A DNA stretch of 64,000 bases, taken from the NCBI GenBank assembly GCA_023957975.1, contig JAMLGM010000001.1:62001-126000 (forward strand), read 5' to 3'. Numbering within the stretch: the stretch's first letter is position 1; every line of letters begins with the position of its first letter. This document shows, piece by piece, positions 31,409-40,168 of the stretch. The notes under the pieces are model-generated. The model was not told the DNA's origin. It saw nothing but the letters and a program-made list of their open reading frames with translations, and ran no database searches. Made by a program: the position numbers and the translations under genes. Source of the DNA: Microthrixaceae bacterium (lineage in GTDB: Bacteria > Actinomycetota > Acidimicrobiia > Acidimicrobiales > Microtrichaceae).

Positions 31409-33003
31409 CACGATCCAATCACCAAACGAACTCGGAATTCCTCGTGGGTCCCCGGGAAATCCGTTCGGGTGTGCGCCCCCCGGCTTTCCTCGCGAGCCTG
31501 CGCCGCGCCCAACAACGCGACTCCTACCACGACCAGGTTGATCAGCTCACACACCGCCGGATCCGTGGAGTGCGCCGGCAGTTGTGCCCACACCTCGGCG
31601 AGATCGTTGCGAGCCGTGTCGATCGACTCCGCGGTACGCAACACGCCGGCGTGAATGGTCATCGTGCGCTGAACCTGCCGTCGCAGTTCGTCGACCGCGT
31701 CCCGCCCGAGATCGGTCGCCGTCGACGTCTCGAGCGCGGCCACCGTGATGCGCCGACCGCCGATCACGCGATCGGTCGAGCCCTCGCGGTTCACCGAACG
31801 CATCGCCCCGGTGTCGCACGGACCGCGTTGACCCCGCGAGATCGCCTCGGTGACGCGGGCGCCGAACACCATGCCCTCCAACAGCGAGTTCGATGCAAGC
31901 CGGTTGGCGCCGTGCACCCCCGAACAACTCGTCTCTCCCGCAGCCCACAGGCCGGGCAACGACGTCGCACCGTCGAGATCGGTGACGATGCCGCCACACT
32001 GGTGATGGGCTGCCGGCGCAACCGGGAGGTAATCGTGGGCCGGGTCGAGCCCCGCGCTTTCGAGATCGGCGAGGATCGTCGGAAACCGTACGTCGAAGTC
32101 CTTCAACACCGTCGCGTCCAGCCACACGCGATCGCTGCCCTCCTCGAGCATCTTGGCGGTGATCGCACGACTCACGACGTCGCGAGGCAACAACTCGTCG
32201 ACGAAACGCTCGCCCCTCGAATCGCGAAGCAGCGCACCGTGACCTCGCAACGCCTCGCTCAACAGCGCTCGCGGCATCGCCGGATGATCGAGTGCGGTCG
32301 GGTGGAACTGGAAGAACTCGAGATCGGCCACGGCCACCCCGGCGCGCAAGGCCATAGCCACACCGTCGCCGGTGGCCACCGGTGGATTCGTGGTCACCGC
32401 GAAGAGTTGGCCGGCGCCGCCGGTGGCGATCAACACGTTGCGTGCCCGCACCTCGAACACCCGACCGTCGCGTGCCGCCGTCACACCGCAGCAACGGCCA
32501 TCCTCCACGATCAGGTCGAGCGCGAAGGTGAACTCGTGTACCTCGCGAACCCGTTCGCGCACCGCCACGACGAGTGCCCGTTCGATCTCCGCACCGGTCG
32601 CCGCGCCGCCTGCGTGCACCACCCGCGGCACCGAGTGGCCGCCCTCTCGTGCCAGTTCCAACTCGCCGTGCTCGTCTCGATCGAACAGCGCACCGAGCGC
32701 GATGAGATCGTGCACCCGGCCGGGGCCCTCGTCGACGAGCACCCGCACCGCTTCGATATCGCACAGTCCGACCCCGGCGGCGAGGGTGTCGGCGAGATGG
32801 AGATCGGTCTCCTCCTGTTCACCCGACAACGCCGCAGCGACGCCACCTTGAGCCCAGCGGGTCGTCGCCAGGTCGAGTTCCGCTTTGGTGACGACCCCGA
32901 CGCTGAGTCCTTCGACCTCGGCGGCCCGAACCGCGGCCGACAACCCGGCCACGCCGCTTCCCACCACCAACAGATCGAGTTCCTCGCTCGATTGTGTGCT
33001 CAC
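31408..33003 (-). CDS. nadB: L-aspartate oxidase
   Basis: A 531-residue FAD enzyme that oxidises L-aspartate to iminoaspartate for NAD synthesis. The N-terminal FAD motif is DLLVVGSGVAGLSAAVRA. Other conserved parts are STRWAQGGVAA-like TTRWAQGGVAAAL, ATGGAGQLFAVTTNP, DLEFFQFHPTAL, and GLWAAGETSCSGVHGANRLASNSLLEG in two halves (AAGETSCSGVHGANRLASN, LLEGMVFG). The C-terminal helical domain is present. GTG 33003 overlaps the panC stop (GTGA). It belongs to the fumarate reductase/succinate dehydrogenase flavoprotein family, but neighbours nadC and panC support NadB. Confidence 0.92.
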   Translation of the reverse strand: MSTQSSEELDLLVVGSGVAGLSAAVRAAEVEGLSVGVVTKAELDLATTRWAQGGVAAALSGEQEETDLHLADTLAAGVGLCDIEAVRVLVDEGPGRVHDLIALGALFDRDEHGELELAREGGHSVPRVVHAGGAATGAEIERALVVAVRERVREVHEFTFALDLIVEDGRCCGVTAARDGRVFEVRARNVLIATGGAGQLFAVTTNPPVATGDGVAMALRAGVAVADLEFFQFHPTALDHPAMPRALLSEALRGHGALLRDSRGERFVDELLPRDVVSRAITAKMLEEGSDRVWLDATVLKDFDVRFPTILADLESAGLDPAHDYLPVAPAAHHQCGGIVTDLDGATSLPGLWAAGETSCSGVHGANRLASNSLLEGMVFGARVTEAISRGQRGPCDTGAMRSVNREGSTDRVIGGRRITVAALETSTATDLGRDAVDELRRQVQRTMTIHAGVLRTAESIDTARNDLAEVWAQLPAHSTDPAVCELINLVVVGVALLGAAQAREESRGAHTRTDFPGTHEEFRVRLVIGS

Positions 33004-33848
33004 CTGCCCTCGATTCCCACGTTGTCGATCAGCCGGGCGCGGCCAAAGCGCACCGCTCCGAAAAGTCTGCTGGAAAGATCACAGCGAAGCTGCGGTTCGA
33101 GTGTTGCACCGTCGGCCACCTCGACGTAATCGAGTTCGCCGAGCGGCTCCGCCTCGATCACCTCCGCCATCGCTCGGCGCACCACCTCGGCGTCGCGCTG
33201 CCCGCCGACGATCAGGTCGGCCCCGTGGCGCAACGCTCGGTGCAGCACCGGAGCCACGGCACGTTCAGCGTCGCTCAGATACACGTTACGGCTCGATCGC
33301 GCGAGCCCGTCGTCCTCTCGAATCGTTGGGCACCCGACGATCTCGACGGGGAGCGACAGGTCGAAGGCGAGCTGACGGATGATCGCAAGCTGCTGATAAT
33401 CCTTCTCGCCGAAATACGCCCGACAGGGGCCCACGATCGACAGCAGTTTCGTCACCACCGTCGCCACCCCGTCGAAATGGGTGGGCCGGCTCGCGCCCTC
33501 CATCACCGCGGCGAGCGAACGCACCGACACGGTCGTGAGGACCGGTCGGGGATACATCTCCTCCACCGACGGCGTGAACAGGTACGCGATTCCGCAGCGT
33601 TGCGCCCGTTCGCGATCGCCATGCGGATCGCGCGGATACGCGTCGAGGTCCTCGCCGACGCCGAACTGCAGCGGGTTGACGAAGATGCTGGCGACCGCGA
33701 CGTCGCAGTCGCCAACGGCGCGTTTGAACAGCGACTCGTGGCCGTCGTGGAGGTACCCCATCGTCGGAGCGAATCCGACCCGGCGACCGTTCGCGCGGTG
33801 GTCGTCGAGGGCCTCACGAAGCTCGGCGATTCCTTCGATGATCTCCAC
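33000..33848 (-). CDS. panC: Pantothenate synthetase (pantoate-beta-alanine ligase)
   Basis: A 282-residue PanC that joins pantoate and beta-alanine with ATP. Signature parts are VGFAPTMGYLHDGHESLF with the HxGH-like site, VASIFVNPLQFG, DLDAYPRDP, YFGEKDYQQLAIIRQL and SSRNVYL (KMSKS-like region). GTG 33848 is the start; the preceding DUF2520 gene ends 3 nt upstream. panB and panD are not in the window, so beta-alanine and pantoate are supplied from elsewhere. Confidence 0.93.
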   Translation of the reverse strand: MEIIEGIAELREALDDHRANGRRVGFAPTMGYLHDGHESLFKRAVGDCDVAVASIFVNPLQFGVGEDLDAYPRDPHGDRERAQRCGIAYLFTPSVEEMYPRPVLTTVSVRSLAAVMEGASRPTHFDGVATVVTKLLSIVGPCRAYFGEKDYQQLAIIRQLAFDLSLPVEIVGCPTIREDDGLARSSRNVYLSDAERAVAPVLHRALRHGADLIVGGQRDAEVVRRAMAEVIEAEPLGELDYVEVADGATLEPQLRCDLSSRLFGAVRFGRARLIDNVGIEGR

Positions 33849-33851
33849 CGC

Positions 33852-34595
33852 TCAGCCCTCTATCCGGTCGAGCGGTGCGAGCAGGTCGCGGCCGGCCAGG
33901 CGGGTGGCCTCGCGTGCGAGCACACGGTAGGTGTCGCGCTCGTCGGGGCCGATGGCCTCGAGATGCCGCTCGATCGTCGCGAGGTCGCCACGCGCCGCGG
34001 GGCCGGTCAGCGCCTCGGCCGCTCCCAGGGTGCGAACGTTCTCGACGACGGCCGCGGCCATGTCGAGATAGGCGTCGATCGGGGCGCCGATCGACGCTGC
34101 GAGCCGTTCGACCTGACCCAGCAGGGCGACGAGATGATTCGCTGCGACACAAGCTGCGGCGTGGTAGGTGACACGGTCGAGATCCGAGATGCGAAACGAG
34201 CGACCTCGTAACGCTCGAGCCACCTCCCACACGATCGGATCGCCGCCGGTTCCATACCAGGCTCCGACGAGCCGCTCGGCGCCCAACTCGGCCGAGGGCA
34301 ACGACACGAGCGGATGGATGGCGCCGACGCGCCGATGGGGGGCGAGCACGTCGAGTCCGACGGCGCCGGCCACGTGGGCGACCACCGCGTCGCCGGGCCG
34401 GATCGTCGAGGCGACCTCGGCGATCGCCGGGTCGGACACGCACACCAACACCAAATCGACCCCGTCTGCCGCCGCCTCGATCGCGGCGTGGTCGCGCCCG
34501 ATCGGCCCGTCGACGTTCCAGCCGGCGCGCCGCAGCGCCAACGCGAACGCGCCGCCGGCGCGGCCCGCACCCACGATGCGAACCTTCGTGGTCAC
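33852..34595 (-). CDS. Rossmann-fold DUF2520 oxidoreductase-like protein
   Basis: A 247-residue protein with an N-terminal Rossmann domain (VRIVGAGRAGGAFALALRRAG, GxGxxG at residues 8-13) and a C-terminal helical DUF2520 domain (YHAAACVAANHLVALLGQVERL, then PAARGDLATIERHL). The layout resembles ketopantoate reductase and pyrroline-carboxylate reductase. Its fixed place beside panC in actinobacteria makes a role in pantoate formation attractive, but this is inference. GTG 34595 overlaps the folK stop (GTGA); the longer upstream open frame is the shadow of folK. Confidence 0.85.
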   Translation of the reverse strand: MTTKVRIVGAGRAGGAFALALRRAGWNVDGPIGRDHAAIEAAADGVDLVLVCVSDPAIAEVASTIRPGDAVVAHVAGAVGLDVLAPHRRVGAIHPLVSLPSAELGAERLVGAWYGTGGDPIVWEVARALRGRSFRISDLDRVTYHAAACVAANHLVALLGQVERLAASIGAPIDAYLDMAAAVVENVRTLGAAEALTGPAARGDLATIERHLEAIGPDERDTYRVLAREATRLAGRDLLAPLDRIEG

Positions 34596-35047
34596 GCCAA
34601 CCCCTCCGCCAGCCATACCCGACCGTCCGCGGTCTCGATGTCGCGATCGCTGACGAGGTCGGGGGCGACCTCCTGCATCGGAACCAGCACGAACCGACGA
34701 TCCTTCCAACGCGGGTGGGGAAGGGTGAGGTTGGGGTCGTCCATCTCCACACCATCGACCCAGATGATGTCGACATCGAGGGTCCGCGGCCCCCAGTGTT
34801 CCTCGCGCACCCGATACGCCGCCGCCTCGAGGCGATGACACAGACCCAACAGGTCCTTCGGCGACAGGTCGGTGTCGAGGACGGCCACCATGTTCAGATA
34901 CGGCCCCTGTCGCAGGGGACCGCCGACCGGTTCGGTCTCATAGACGTTGGAAACCGCCACCAGGTCGGGCAACGACGCGATGGCATCGCTCAGATACGCC
35001 CGCCGGTCGCCGAGGTTCGATCCGAGCGCCAGAATCGAACGGGTCAT
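34592..35047 (-). CDS. folK: HPPK, 6-hydroxymethyl-7,8-dihydropterin pyrophosphokinase
   Basis: A 151-residue folate enzyme that transfers pyrophosphate from ATP to hydroxymethyldihydropterin. Conserved parts are LALGSNLGDR at the N-terminus, VYETEPVGGPLRQGPYLNMV, the catalytic EEHWGPRTLDVDIIW (Arg and DxD), and LTLPHPRWKDRRFVLVPM. The start at 35047 overlaps the folB stop by 4 nt. Folate genes here run folE, folP, (phosphatase-like), folB, folK. Confidence 0.94.
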   Translation of the reverse strand: MTRSILALGSNLGDRRAYLSDAIASLPDLVAVSNVYETEPVGGPLRQGPYLNMVAVLDTDLSPKDLLGLCHRLEAAAYRVREEHWGPRTLDVDIIWVDGVEMDDPNLTLPHPRWKDRRFVLVPMQEVAPDLVSDRDIETADGRVWLAEGLA

Positions 35048-35421
35048 CGCCGCTGCTCTCGACGGATTCGCACTCCCGACGTTTCGAGGTGCTGGGGAAC
35101 CGGCGGTCTCAGTTTCCGAATCGACACCGTGACCGCGTCGATGCGCCGATCGAGCAGGACCTCGTGAGCAATGCGTGCCGCCGCTCGCTCCATCAGCGCC
35201 GCGCGTTCATGTTCGATGATGCCTTCGACCGTGGCACACAGGGCGCCGTAGTCGACCGTGTCGTCGAGATCATCGCTGTGGCCCGACTGCGAGAGATCGA
35301 CCTCGACGTCGAGGTCCACCTCGAAGGGCTGGCGACGCTGTTGTTCCTCGGCCAACGCTCCGATGTAGCCGAGGGCCCGCAGGCCGCGCAGCTCGATCAC
35401 ATCCGTCATCGCAACGGTCAC
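35044..35421 (-). CDS. folB: Dihydroneopterin aldolase
   Basis: A protein of 125 residues (GTG 35421, overlapping the previous stop as GTGA) or 121 (ATG 35409). FolB turns dihydroneopterin into hydroxymethyldihydropterin plus glycolaldehyde. Family parts are IELRGLRALGYIGALAEEQQRRQPFEVDL in two blocks (LRALGYIGALAEEQ, QPFEVDLDV), DTVDYGALCATVEGII, LMERAAARIAHEVL and a C-terminal VTVSIRKLRPPV holding the pterin-site Lys. The expected Glu and Tyr/Lys residues appear present. Confidence 0.92.
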   Translation of the reverse strand: MTVAMTDVIELRGLRALGYIGALAEEQQRRQPFEVDLDVEVDLSQSGHSDDLDDTVDYGALCATVEGIIEHERAALMERAAARIAHEVLLDRRIDAVTVSIRKLRPPVPQHLETSGVRIRREQRR

Positions 35422-35963
35422 TCGGCGCCGCTCGCGCTACGGGCCCGGGCCAACATCTCATCGCGGACCTTCGCCGCCACGGTCACCAGATCGCGGGCCT
35501 GAGGCCCGAGCTGACGACTCGTGATGTGTTCGACGAGGAAGATGGCGCGAGGTTGCTCGGCGACCAACCCCGCCCACACCAGGTACCCGGCCATGAGCCC
35601 GAGGACCTTGTCGTTGAGGTCCTCGTGGTGATACAGCACCTTCGCGCCCGACGCGAGCGCTGTGGCGAGTTCCGGGTACACCTCGCTGAGATAGCGCGGA
35701 TAGTCCTCGGCCGCCGGGAACGGGCGGTGACGCCAGGGCACACCCAATTCGTCGTAGTTGTGCAGGTTGTGACTCGCCGGGATGAGGCTGATCACCGGAT
35801 TGAAGCCGGTCTCGCGAATCCAGATGATCTCTTCCTGGCGGCGCACCTTGCGGTGATTCTGACCGTATCCACCCGGTCGTTCACACACGCCGAGTTTGTC
35901 CTGCATGATCCAATGGAAATGCCGGGGTTCGATCCCCTGTGCCCACTTTCCCTTCGCTGCCAT
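35418..35963 (-). CDS. Protein-tyrosine-phosphatase-fold protein lacking the catalytic Cys (folate operon)
   Basis: A 181-residue protein with no certain family name. Its layout follows a dual-specificity phosphatase: EIIWIRETGFNPVISLIP (strand and turn), GVPWRHRPFPAAEDYPRYL (general-acid loop region), then GAKVLYHHEDLNDKVLGLMA followed by GYLVWAGLV. The P-loop HCxxGxxR is replaced by HHEDLNDK at residues 112-119, so neither the nucleophilic Cys nor the phosphate-binding Arg is present. It cannot be a classical phosphatase; it may bind a phosphate or use the His pair for metal. ATG 35963 is 37 nt after folP, and the stop overlaps folB. A missing folate step (dihydroneopterin triphosphate removal) is a speculative role. 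Confidence 0.6.
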   Translation of the reverse strand: MAAKGKWAQGIEPRHFHWIMQDKLGVCERPGGYGQNHRKVRRQEEIIWIRETGFNPVISLIPASHNLHNYDELGVPWRHRPFPAAEDYPRYLSEVYPELATALASGAKVLYHHEDLNDKVLGLMAGYLVWAGLVAEQPRAIFLVEHITSRQLGPQARDLVTVAAKVRDEMLARARSASGAE

Positions 35964-36000
35964 GATCTGTCCTTTTCCAATCCTGGTGGAGTTCGTCGAA

Positions 36001-36834
36001 TCAGCCGGCCCGTAAGCCGTTCTGGAGATGGTTGGGGGCATTCAAGCGCTCGAACGCCATCCCGAGCGCGGCGACGTGCGCTGCAACATCGTGTACCCGA
36101 ATCAGGCTCACGCCCGCGGCCATCGCCCACACCGCCATCGTCAGCGCCGCCTCGAGACGGTCCGTCGGCGCCGGAGGGCGGTCCGGGGTTCGGTCCGCTT
36201 GAGCGCACAACGCGCCGAGGGTCGACTTGCGGCTGACCCCCAACGCGACCGGAATCCCGGTCGCGACCAACTCGTCGATTCGCGCGACGAGTTCGAGGTT
36301 GTGTTGCGCCGTCTTGCCGAACCCGATGCCCGGATCGATCCAGATCTCCGCCACCCCGCCATGCGCCGCTGCGTTGGCATGCGCCACCAACTCGTCGCCC
36401 ACCTCTCGGCACACGTCGCGGTACGTCGGAACACGCTGTTGCATCGAGGCCGGATCCCCCGCCATGTGCATCGCCAGCCAGCCGACCCCGCGCCGGGCCG
36501 CGACGGGCCACAGCGACGCCGACACATCGTTGATGATCGAGGCACCGGCATCGATCGCCGCGCTGGCGACCTGTTCGTGTCGGGTATCGACCGAGATCCG
36601 CGCCCCGAAGCCGCTGATCGCGGCGATCACCGGAACGACCCGCTCGAGTTCCTCGTCGATCGACCCGGCGACCGCTCCTGGTCGGGTGGATTCACCGCCG
36701 ACATCGATCACGTCGGCGCCCTCATCGACCATGCGGCGCGCGTGACTCACCGCGGCATCGAGATCGACGTAGCGGCCCCCGTCACTGAACGAATCCGGCG
36801 TGACGTTCAAGACGCCCATGATCGAGGGGATCAT
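36001..36834 (-). CDS. folP: Dihydropteroate synthase
   Basis: A 277-residue TIM-barrel enzyme that condenses hydroxymethyldihydropterin pyrophosphate with p-aminobenzoate; it is the sulfonamide target. Signature blocks are IMGVLNVTPDSFSDGGRY at the N-terminus, GADVIDVGGESTRPGA, ISVDTRHEQVA, INDVSAS, IWIDPGIGFGKTAQHN and ALGVSRKSTLG (the pABA/phosphate site), ending with RVHDV. It begins at ATG 36834, 63 nt after folE. Confidence 0.94.
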   Translation of the reverse strand: MIPSIMGVLNVTPDSFSDGGRYVDLDAAVSHARRMVDEGADVIDVGGESTRPGAVAGSIDEELERVVPVIAAISGFGARISVDTRHEQVASAAIDAGASIINDVSASLWPVAARRGVGWLAMHMAGDPASMQQRVPTYRDVCREVGDELVAHANAAAHGGVAEIWIDPGIGFGKTAQHNLELVARIDELVATGIPVALGVSRKSTLGALCAQADRTPDRPPAPTDRLEAALTMAVWAMAAGVSLIRVHDVAAHVAALGMAFERLNAPNHLQNGLRAG

Positions 36835-36897
36835 CGACCGCCATGGTAGAGGAGGGTGTCAAATCTCCGATGGGCGAAAATCTCGACCCCGAAGCGT

Positions 36898-37539
36898 TCA
36901 GCGCTGTACGAAACTCATGGCCTCGGCCCGGGCGGCCTTATCGGTCAGGAAGATGCCGCGCACCGCGCTGGTGACCGTCGTCGATCCCGGCTTGCGGACC
37001 CCGCGCATCCCCATGCACAGGTGTTCGGCCTCGATGACCACCATCACCCCGCGGGGGTCGAGCACGTTGACCATCGCATCGGCGACCTGGGTGGTGAGTC
37101 GTTCCTGCACCTGCGGACGCTTCGCGAAGCCGTCGACGAGGCGGGCAAGCTTCGAAAGCCCGGTGATTCGCCCCTCGGTGTTGGGGATGTAGGCCATGTG
37201 CGCCTTGCCGAAGAACGGGACGAGGTGATGTTCACACATGGAATAGAAGGGAACATCGCGCACGAGGATCATCTCTTCGTGACCGGCGTCGAAGGTCACC
37301 TTCAGGTGTTGAGCCGGTTCCTCGTGAAGCCCGCTACTGGTCTCCGCGTACATCCGAGCGACCCGGGCTGGAGTGTCGCGCAAGCCATCGCGGTCGGGAT
37401 CCTCCCCGATGGCGGCGAGGATCTCGCGAACCGCAGCTTCGATACGGCCGAGGTCGACCGGCGAGGCCGCGACCCCCGCAGGGACGGTCGCGTCGATCGT
37501 GTTCAGGTCCGACGCAGAGGTGGTTGAGCGCTCAGTCAT
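36898..37539 (-). CDS. folE: GTP cyclohydrolase I
   Basis: A 213-residue FolE that makes dihydroneopterin triphosphate from GTP. Zinc and catalytic residues sit in [18 protein letters not shown] (Cys and His), in [23 protein letters not shown] and in [16 protein letters not shown] (His, Cys). The C-terminus follows with a typical TSAVRGIF and a helix. The N-terminus has about 30 extra residues, common in actinobacteria. It starts at ATG 37539, 45 nt after hpt. Confidence 0.94.
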   Translation of the reverse strand: MTERSTTSASDLNTIDATVPAGVAASPVDLGRIEAAVREILAAIGEDPDRDGLRDTPARVARMYAETSSGLHEEPAQHLKVTFDAGHEEMILVRDVPFYSMCEHHLVPFFGKAHMAYIPNTEGRITGLSKLARLVDGFAKRPQVQERLTTQVADAMVNVLDPRGVMVVIEAEHLCMGMRGVRKPGSTTVTSAVRGIFLTDKAARAEAMSFVQR

Positions 37540-37584
37540 CGAGGGTCGATGCTTGCACGGATGGCTCAGCGGGTGCGAGCGCGT

Positions 37585-38133
37585 CTACTCGCCCTGTTGG
37601 TACCGAGCGAGGTAATCGAGATTGCGATACCGCTGGGCGACGTCCAACCCGTAGCCAACCAGCCAGTCCTCATCGGCGACGGTGAAGCCCACGTAGTTGA
37701 CTTCGAGCGCCTCGATATCGGCCGATTCCCGAGCGATCAGGGCGCACACCTCGAGACTGGCGGGCTTTCGGGACTCGAGGTTTCGGCGCAGGTAGCGCAG
37801 CGTGAGCCCCGAATCGATGATGTCTTCCACCAGAATCACGTCGCGACCGGCGATGTCCTGGTCGAGATCCTTGACGAGGCGCACCACGCCGGAGGTCCGG
37901 GTGGAGCTTCCATACGACGACACCGCGATGAAGTCGATCTCGACCGGCAGGTCGATCGCTCGCGCCAGATCGGTCATGAAGACGTAGGCGCCCTTGAGGA
38001 CACAGACCAGCAATGGGCTTCGCCCGGCGTAACGTTGCGTCAGTTGCGCACCGATTTCGGCGATTCGCGCCTGAATCTGCTCGGTGGTGAGGAGAACCTC
38101 TCCGACTTCGGGGTCGCGCTCGGCAAAGCTCAT
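37585..38133 (-). CDS. hpt: Hypoxanthine phosphoribosyltransferase
   Basis: A 182-residue purine-salvage enzyme that makes IMP or GMP from PRPP. The PRPP motif is VILVEDIIDSGLTLRYL (about 100-116), and the flexible-loop region has FIAVSSYGSSTRTSG. The C-terminal purine-site block is YVGFTVADEDWLVGYGLDV. ATG 38133 is the start; the upstream open frame is not conserved. It follows tilS by 59 nt. In many bacteria ftsH comes next; here folE does. Confidence 0.93.
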   Translation of the reverse strand: MSFAERDPEVGEVLLTTEQIQARIAEIGAQLTQRYAGRSPLLVCVLKGAYVFMTDLARAIDLPVEIDFIAVSSYGSSTRTSGVVRLVKDLDQDIAGRDVILVEDIIDSGLTLRYLRRNLESRKPASLEVCALIARESADIEALEVNYVGFTVADEDWLVGYGLDVAQRYRNLDYLARYQQGE

Positions 38134-38192
38134 CGTCGCCAACCTACGGCCGGGTGCCCACGGGCCGCCAGCCACACGTCCGCACCCCCCCG

Positions 38193-39086
38193 TCATCGCT
38201 CGCCAGGGGGGATCAGCCGGAGGCGCTGCGCGGTTCGAGCGATCTGCCAGCCCGCGACGACATCGGCTCGCGGGCGGTCCCCCCGAGCGACGGCCAACAT
38301 TCGCTCGAGTGCGGCGGCATCGGGGGCGTACGAGGTCTGCACCTCACGACGCCACCATTGCCGCATGGCGGTCACGGCCACCGGGCGGGCAGAGCCGGCG
38401 ACGGAACGGGCATCGGTTGGATCGACATTTCGCGCCAGTTCATCGAGGCCCTCGATCAGGTCCCGTTGGTGTCTCGCCGCCGCGGCGATCGCCGGCACCA
38501 CGTCGCGCCGGGCGATGTCGTTGAACAGCGAGATGAGTTCGCTTCGGATTCGGTTGCGGGTGAACCGGGGGTCGGCGTTGGCGGGATCTTCGAGCGCGTC
38601 GATCCCGAGCACCGCACACAATTCAGCGGTCTCGCGCCGGCGGAGCCCGAGCAACGGTCGGCGGGTCGGATCGATCCCCGAAAGACCCTCCGGGCCGGTG
38701 CCGCGCGCGAGGAACCACAGGACCGTCTCCGCCTGGTCGTCAGCGGTGTGGCCCAACAACGCATCGCCGAGCACCTCGTGTCGCGCCGCACGGGCGCGGG
38801 CCTCCAGATTGGGGCCGTCGCCGACCTCGACACGGACGCTGCGAAAGCCCGCACCGAACCGCCTCGCCGCCTCCGCCACCACGAGCGCGTCGTTCGCCGA
38901 GTCGGGTCGAAGCCCGTGATCGACGTGCACCGCCGTCACCTCGCACCCTGCGGCCACCGAGAGCACCAGTAACGACAGCGAATCCGCTCCGCCCGAAACT
39001 CCGCACGTCACCGCCGTGCCGGCCACCGGAAAGCTGCACCGCTCGAGGAGACGCCCGATCAAGTCCTCGCCGCGATCCCCGACCAC
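38193..39086 (-). CDS. tilS: tRNA(Ile)-lysidine synthetase, short form
   Basis: A 297-residue PP-loop ATPase that modifies the wobble C of tRNA-Ile(CAU). The PP-loop is CGVSGGADSLSLLVL (SGGxDS, about residue 27). Further blocks are VTAVHVDHGLRPDS, EARARAARHEVL, LLGHTADDQAETVL with the catalytic Asp-rich segment, and PLLGLRRRE. The protein lacks the long C-terminal domain of E. coli TilS, as in other actinobacteria. GTG 39086 is 7 nt after the DUF2342 stop; the longer open frame overlaps that gene. Confidence 0.9.
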   Translation of the reverse strand: MVGDRGEDLIGRLLERCSFPVAGTAVTCGVSGGADSLSLLVLSVAAGCEVTAVHVDHGLRPDSANDALVVAEAARRFGAGFRSVRVEVGDGPNLEARARAARHEVLGDALLGHTADDQAETVLWFLARGTGPEGLSGIDPTRRPLLGLRRRETAELCAVLGIDALEDPANADPRFTRNRIRSELISLFNDIARRDVVPAIAAAARHQRDLIEGLDELARNVDPTDARSVAGSARPVAVTAMRQWWRREVQTSYAPDAAALERMLAVARGDRPRADVVAGWQIARTAQRLRLIPPGER

Positions 39087-39093
39087 CGGACCC

Positions 39094-40158
39094 TCAGATC
39101 GCGACGGCGGCGGGAACCCGCTGCAACCAGCGTTGCGGTTCGCGGATCTCCTCAAGGCTCGGAAGGTTGTCCGGCCCGGCGAACGCCAACTCGAGATACT
39201 CGCGACCACCCTGCTCCTCGAGGGCCGCGATGAACGCCTCCCCCTGCGCGTACTGGGCCATCTTCGCTTCGAGACCGACGAGCTTCTGAACGAGCTTCGC
39301 CGTGCCTCTCACCTCGCCTCGGCGAGCGCTCAGCGTCGCGCTGAACCGTTCCGCCGACGGAACCGCCGTTCCACCGGCGCGGTCCATCGTCACGTCTCCG
39401 TGACCCTCGAGCAGGCTCATCATGCCGCCCACCCGATCGAGTGCGGCCCGCTGCGAGGTCGACGCGAACAGCGTGACGAGGCCGTCGTCCAACGGATTAC
39501 GCCGGGAGCGCACGCCCTCGGCGATGCGGCCGATGGCAGCGAAGAACCGGGTCGGATCCGGATCGGCGAGGGTCATGAGTTCGGTGGTCTGTTCGACGAA
39601 GTAGTCGCGCAGCCAGGGTTTGCCGGTGAACTGCGTGCGATGGGTCACCTCATGCAACGCCACCCACAACCGGAACTCGTCGCTCGGAAACTCGAACTTC
39701 GACTCGAGCGCGGCGATGTTCGGCCCGACGTAGTACACGATGTCTTGTTCGTCGGGATTCTCGTCCTCGAGGACGAGTAGGTCGTATTGGCCGAGCACGC
39801 GCTGGCTCATCCAGCCCAGCATCGCGCCGATCTCGACCCCCGCGGCCCGCGACGCAAGCGCGGTGCCAACCCCGGGGCGCAACCGTTCCTCGACCCGATC
39901 GGTCAGCGGGCGCAACAGGCGCTGAAACGACGCGATGTTCGCTCGGACCCAGCCTTCGCGATCCACCACCCGGGCTCGGGCCCGACCGGAGGTCGACTGC
40001 CAACCGGTGTAGGCCTCGACGAGGCCCTGGGCCTGATCGGTGAAGTCGTCGAATTGGCGATGGATGGCGCTGTATCCCGCCGGGAGCGCCCCCTGACCAC
40101 GTGATGAGACAAACCGGGCGACGCGCTCGGCGGTCGGCCAGTCGATCGCGCCGCTCAC
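39094..40158 (-). CDS. DUF2342 zinc-dependent metalloprotease-like protein
   Basis: A 354-residue protein of the DUF2342 family, which is found beside tilS and hpt in actinobacteria (Rv3626c position). It carries an HExxH-type site, HEVTHRTQF (about residue 189), and a downstream Glu-rich helix (FVEQTTELMTL). These could bind zinc, so a protease function is usually annotated, without a known substrate. The start is GTG 40158. A small membrane protein gene ends 10 nt upstream. Confidence 0.82.
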   Translation of the reverse strand: MSGAIDWPTAERVARFVSSRGQGALPAGYSAIHRQFDDFTDQAQGLVEAYTGWQSTSGRARARVVDREGWVRANIASFQRLLRPLTDRVEERLRPGVGTALASRAAGVEIGAMLGWMSQRVLGQYDLLVLEDENPDEQDIVYYVGPNIAALESKFEFPSDEFRLWVALHEVTHRTQFTGKPWLRDYFVEQTTELMTLADPDPTRFFAAIGRIAEGVRSRRNPLDDGLVTLFASTSQRAALDRVGGMMSLLEGHGDVTMDRAGGTAVPSAERFSATLSARRGEVRGTAKLVQKLVGLEAKMAQYAQGEAFIAALEEQGGREYLELAFAGPDNLPSLEEIREPQRWLQRVPAAVAI

Positions 40159-40168
40159 GCGACGGCCG

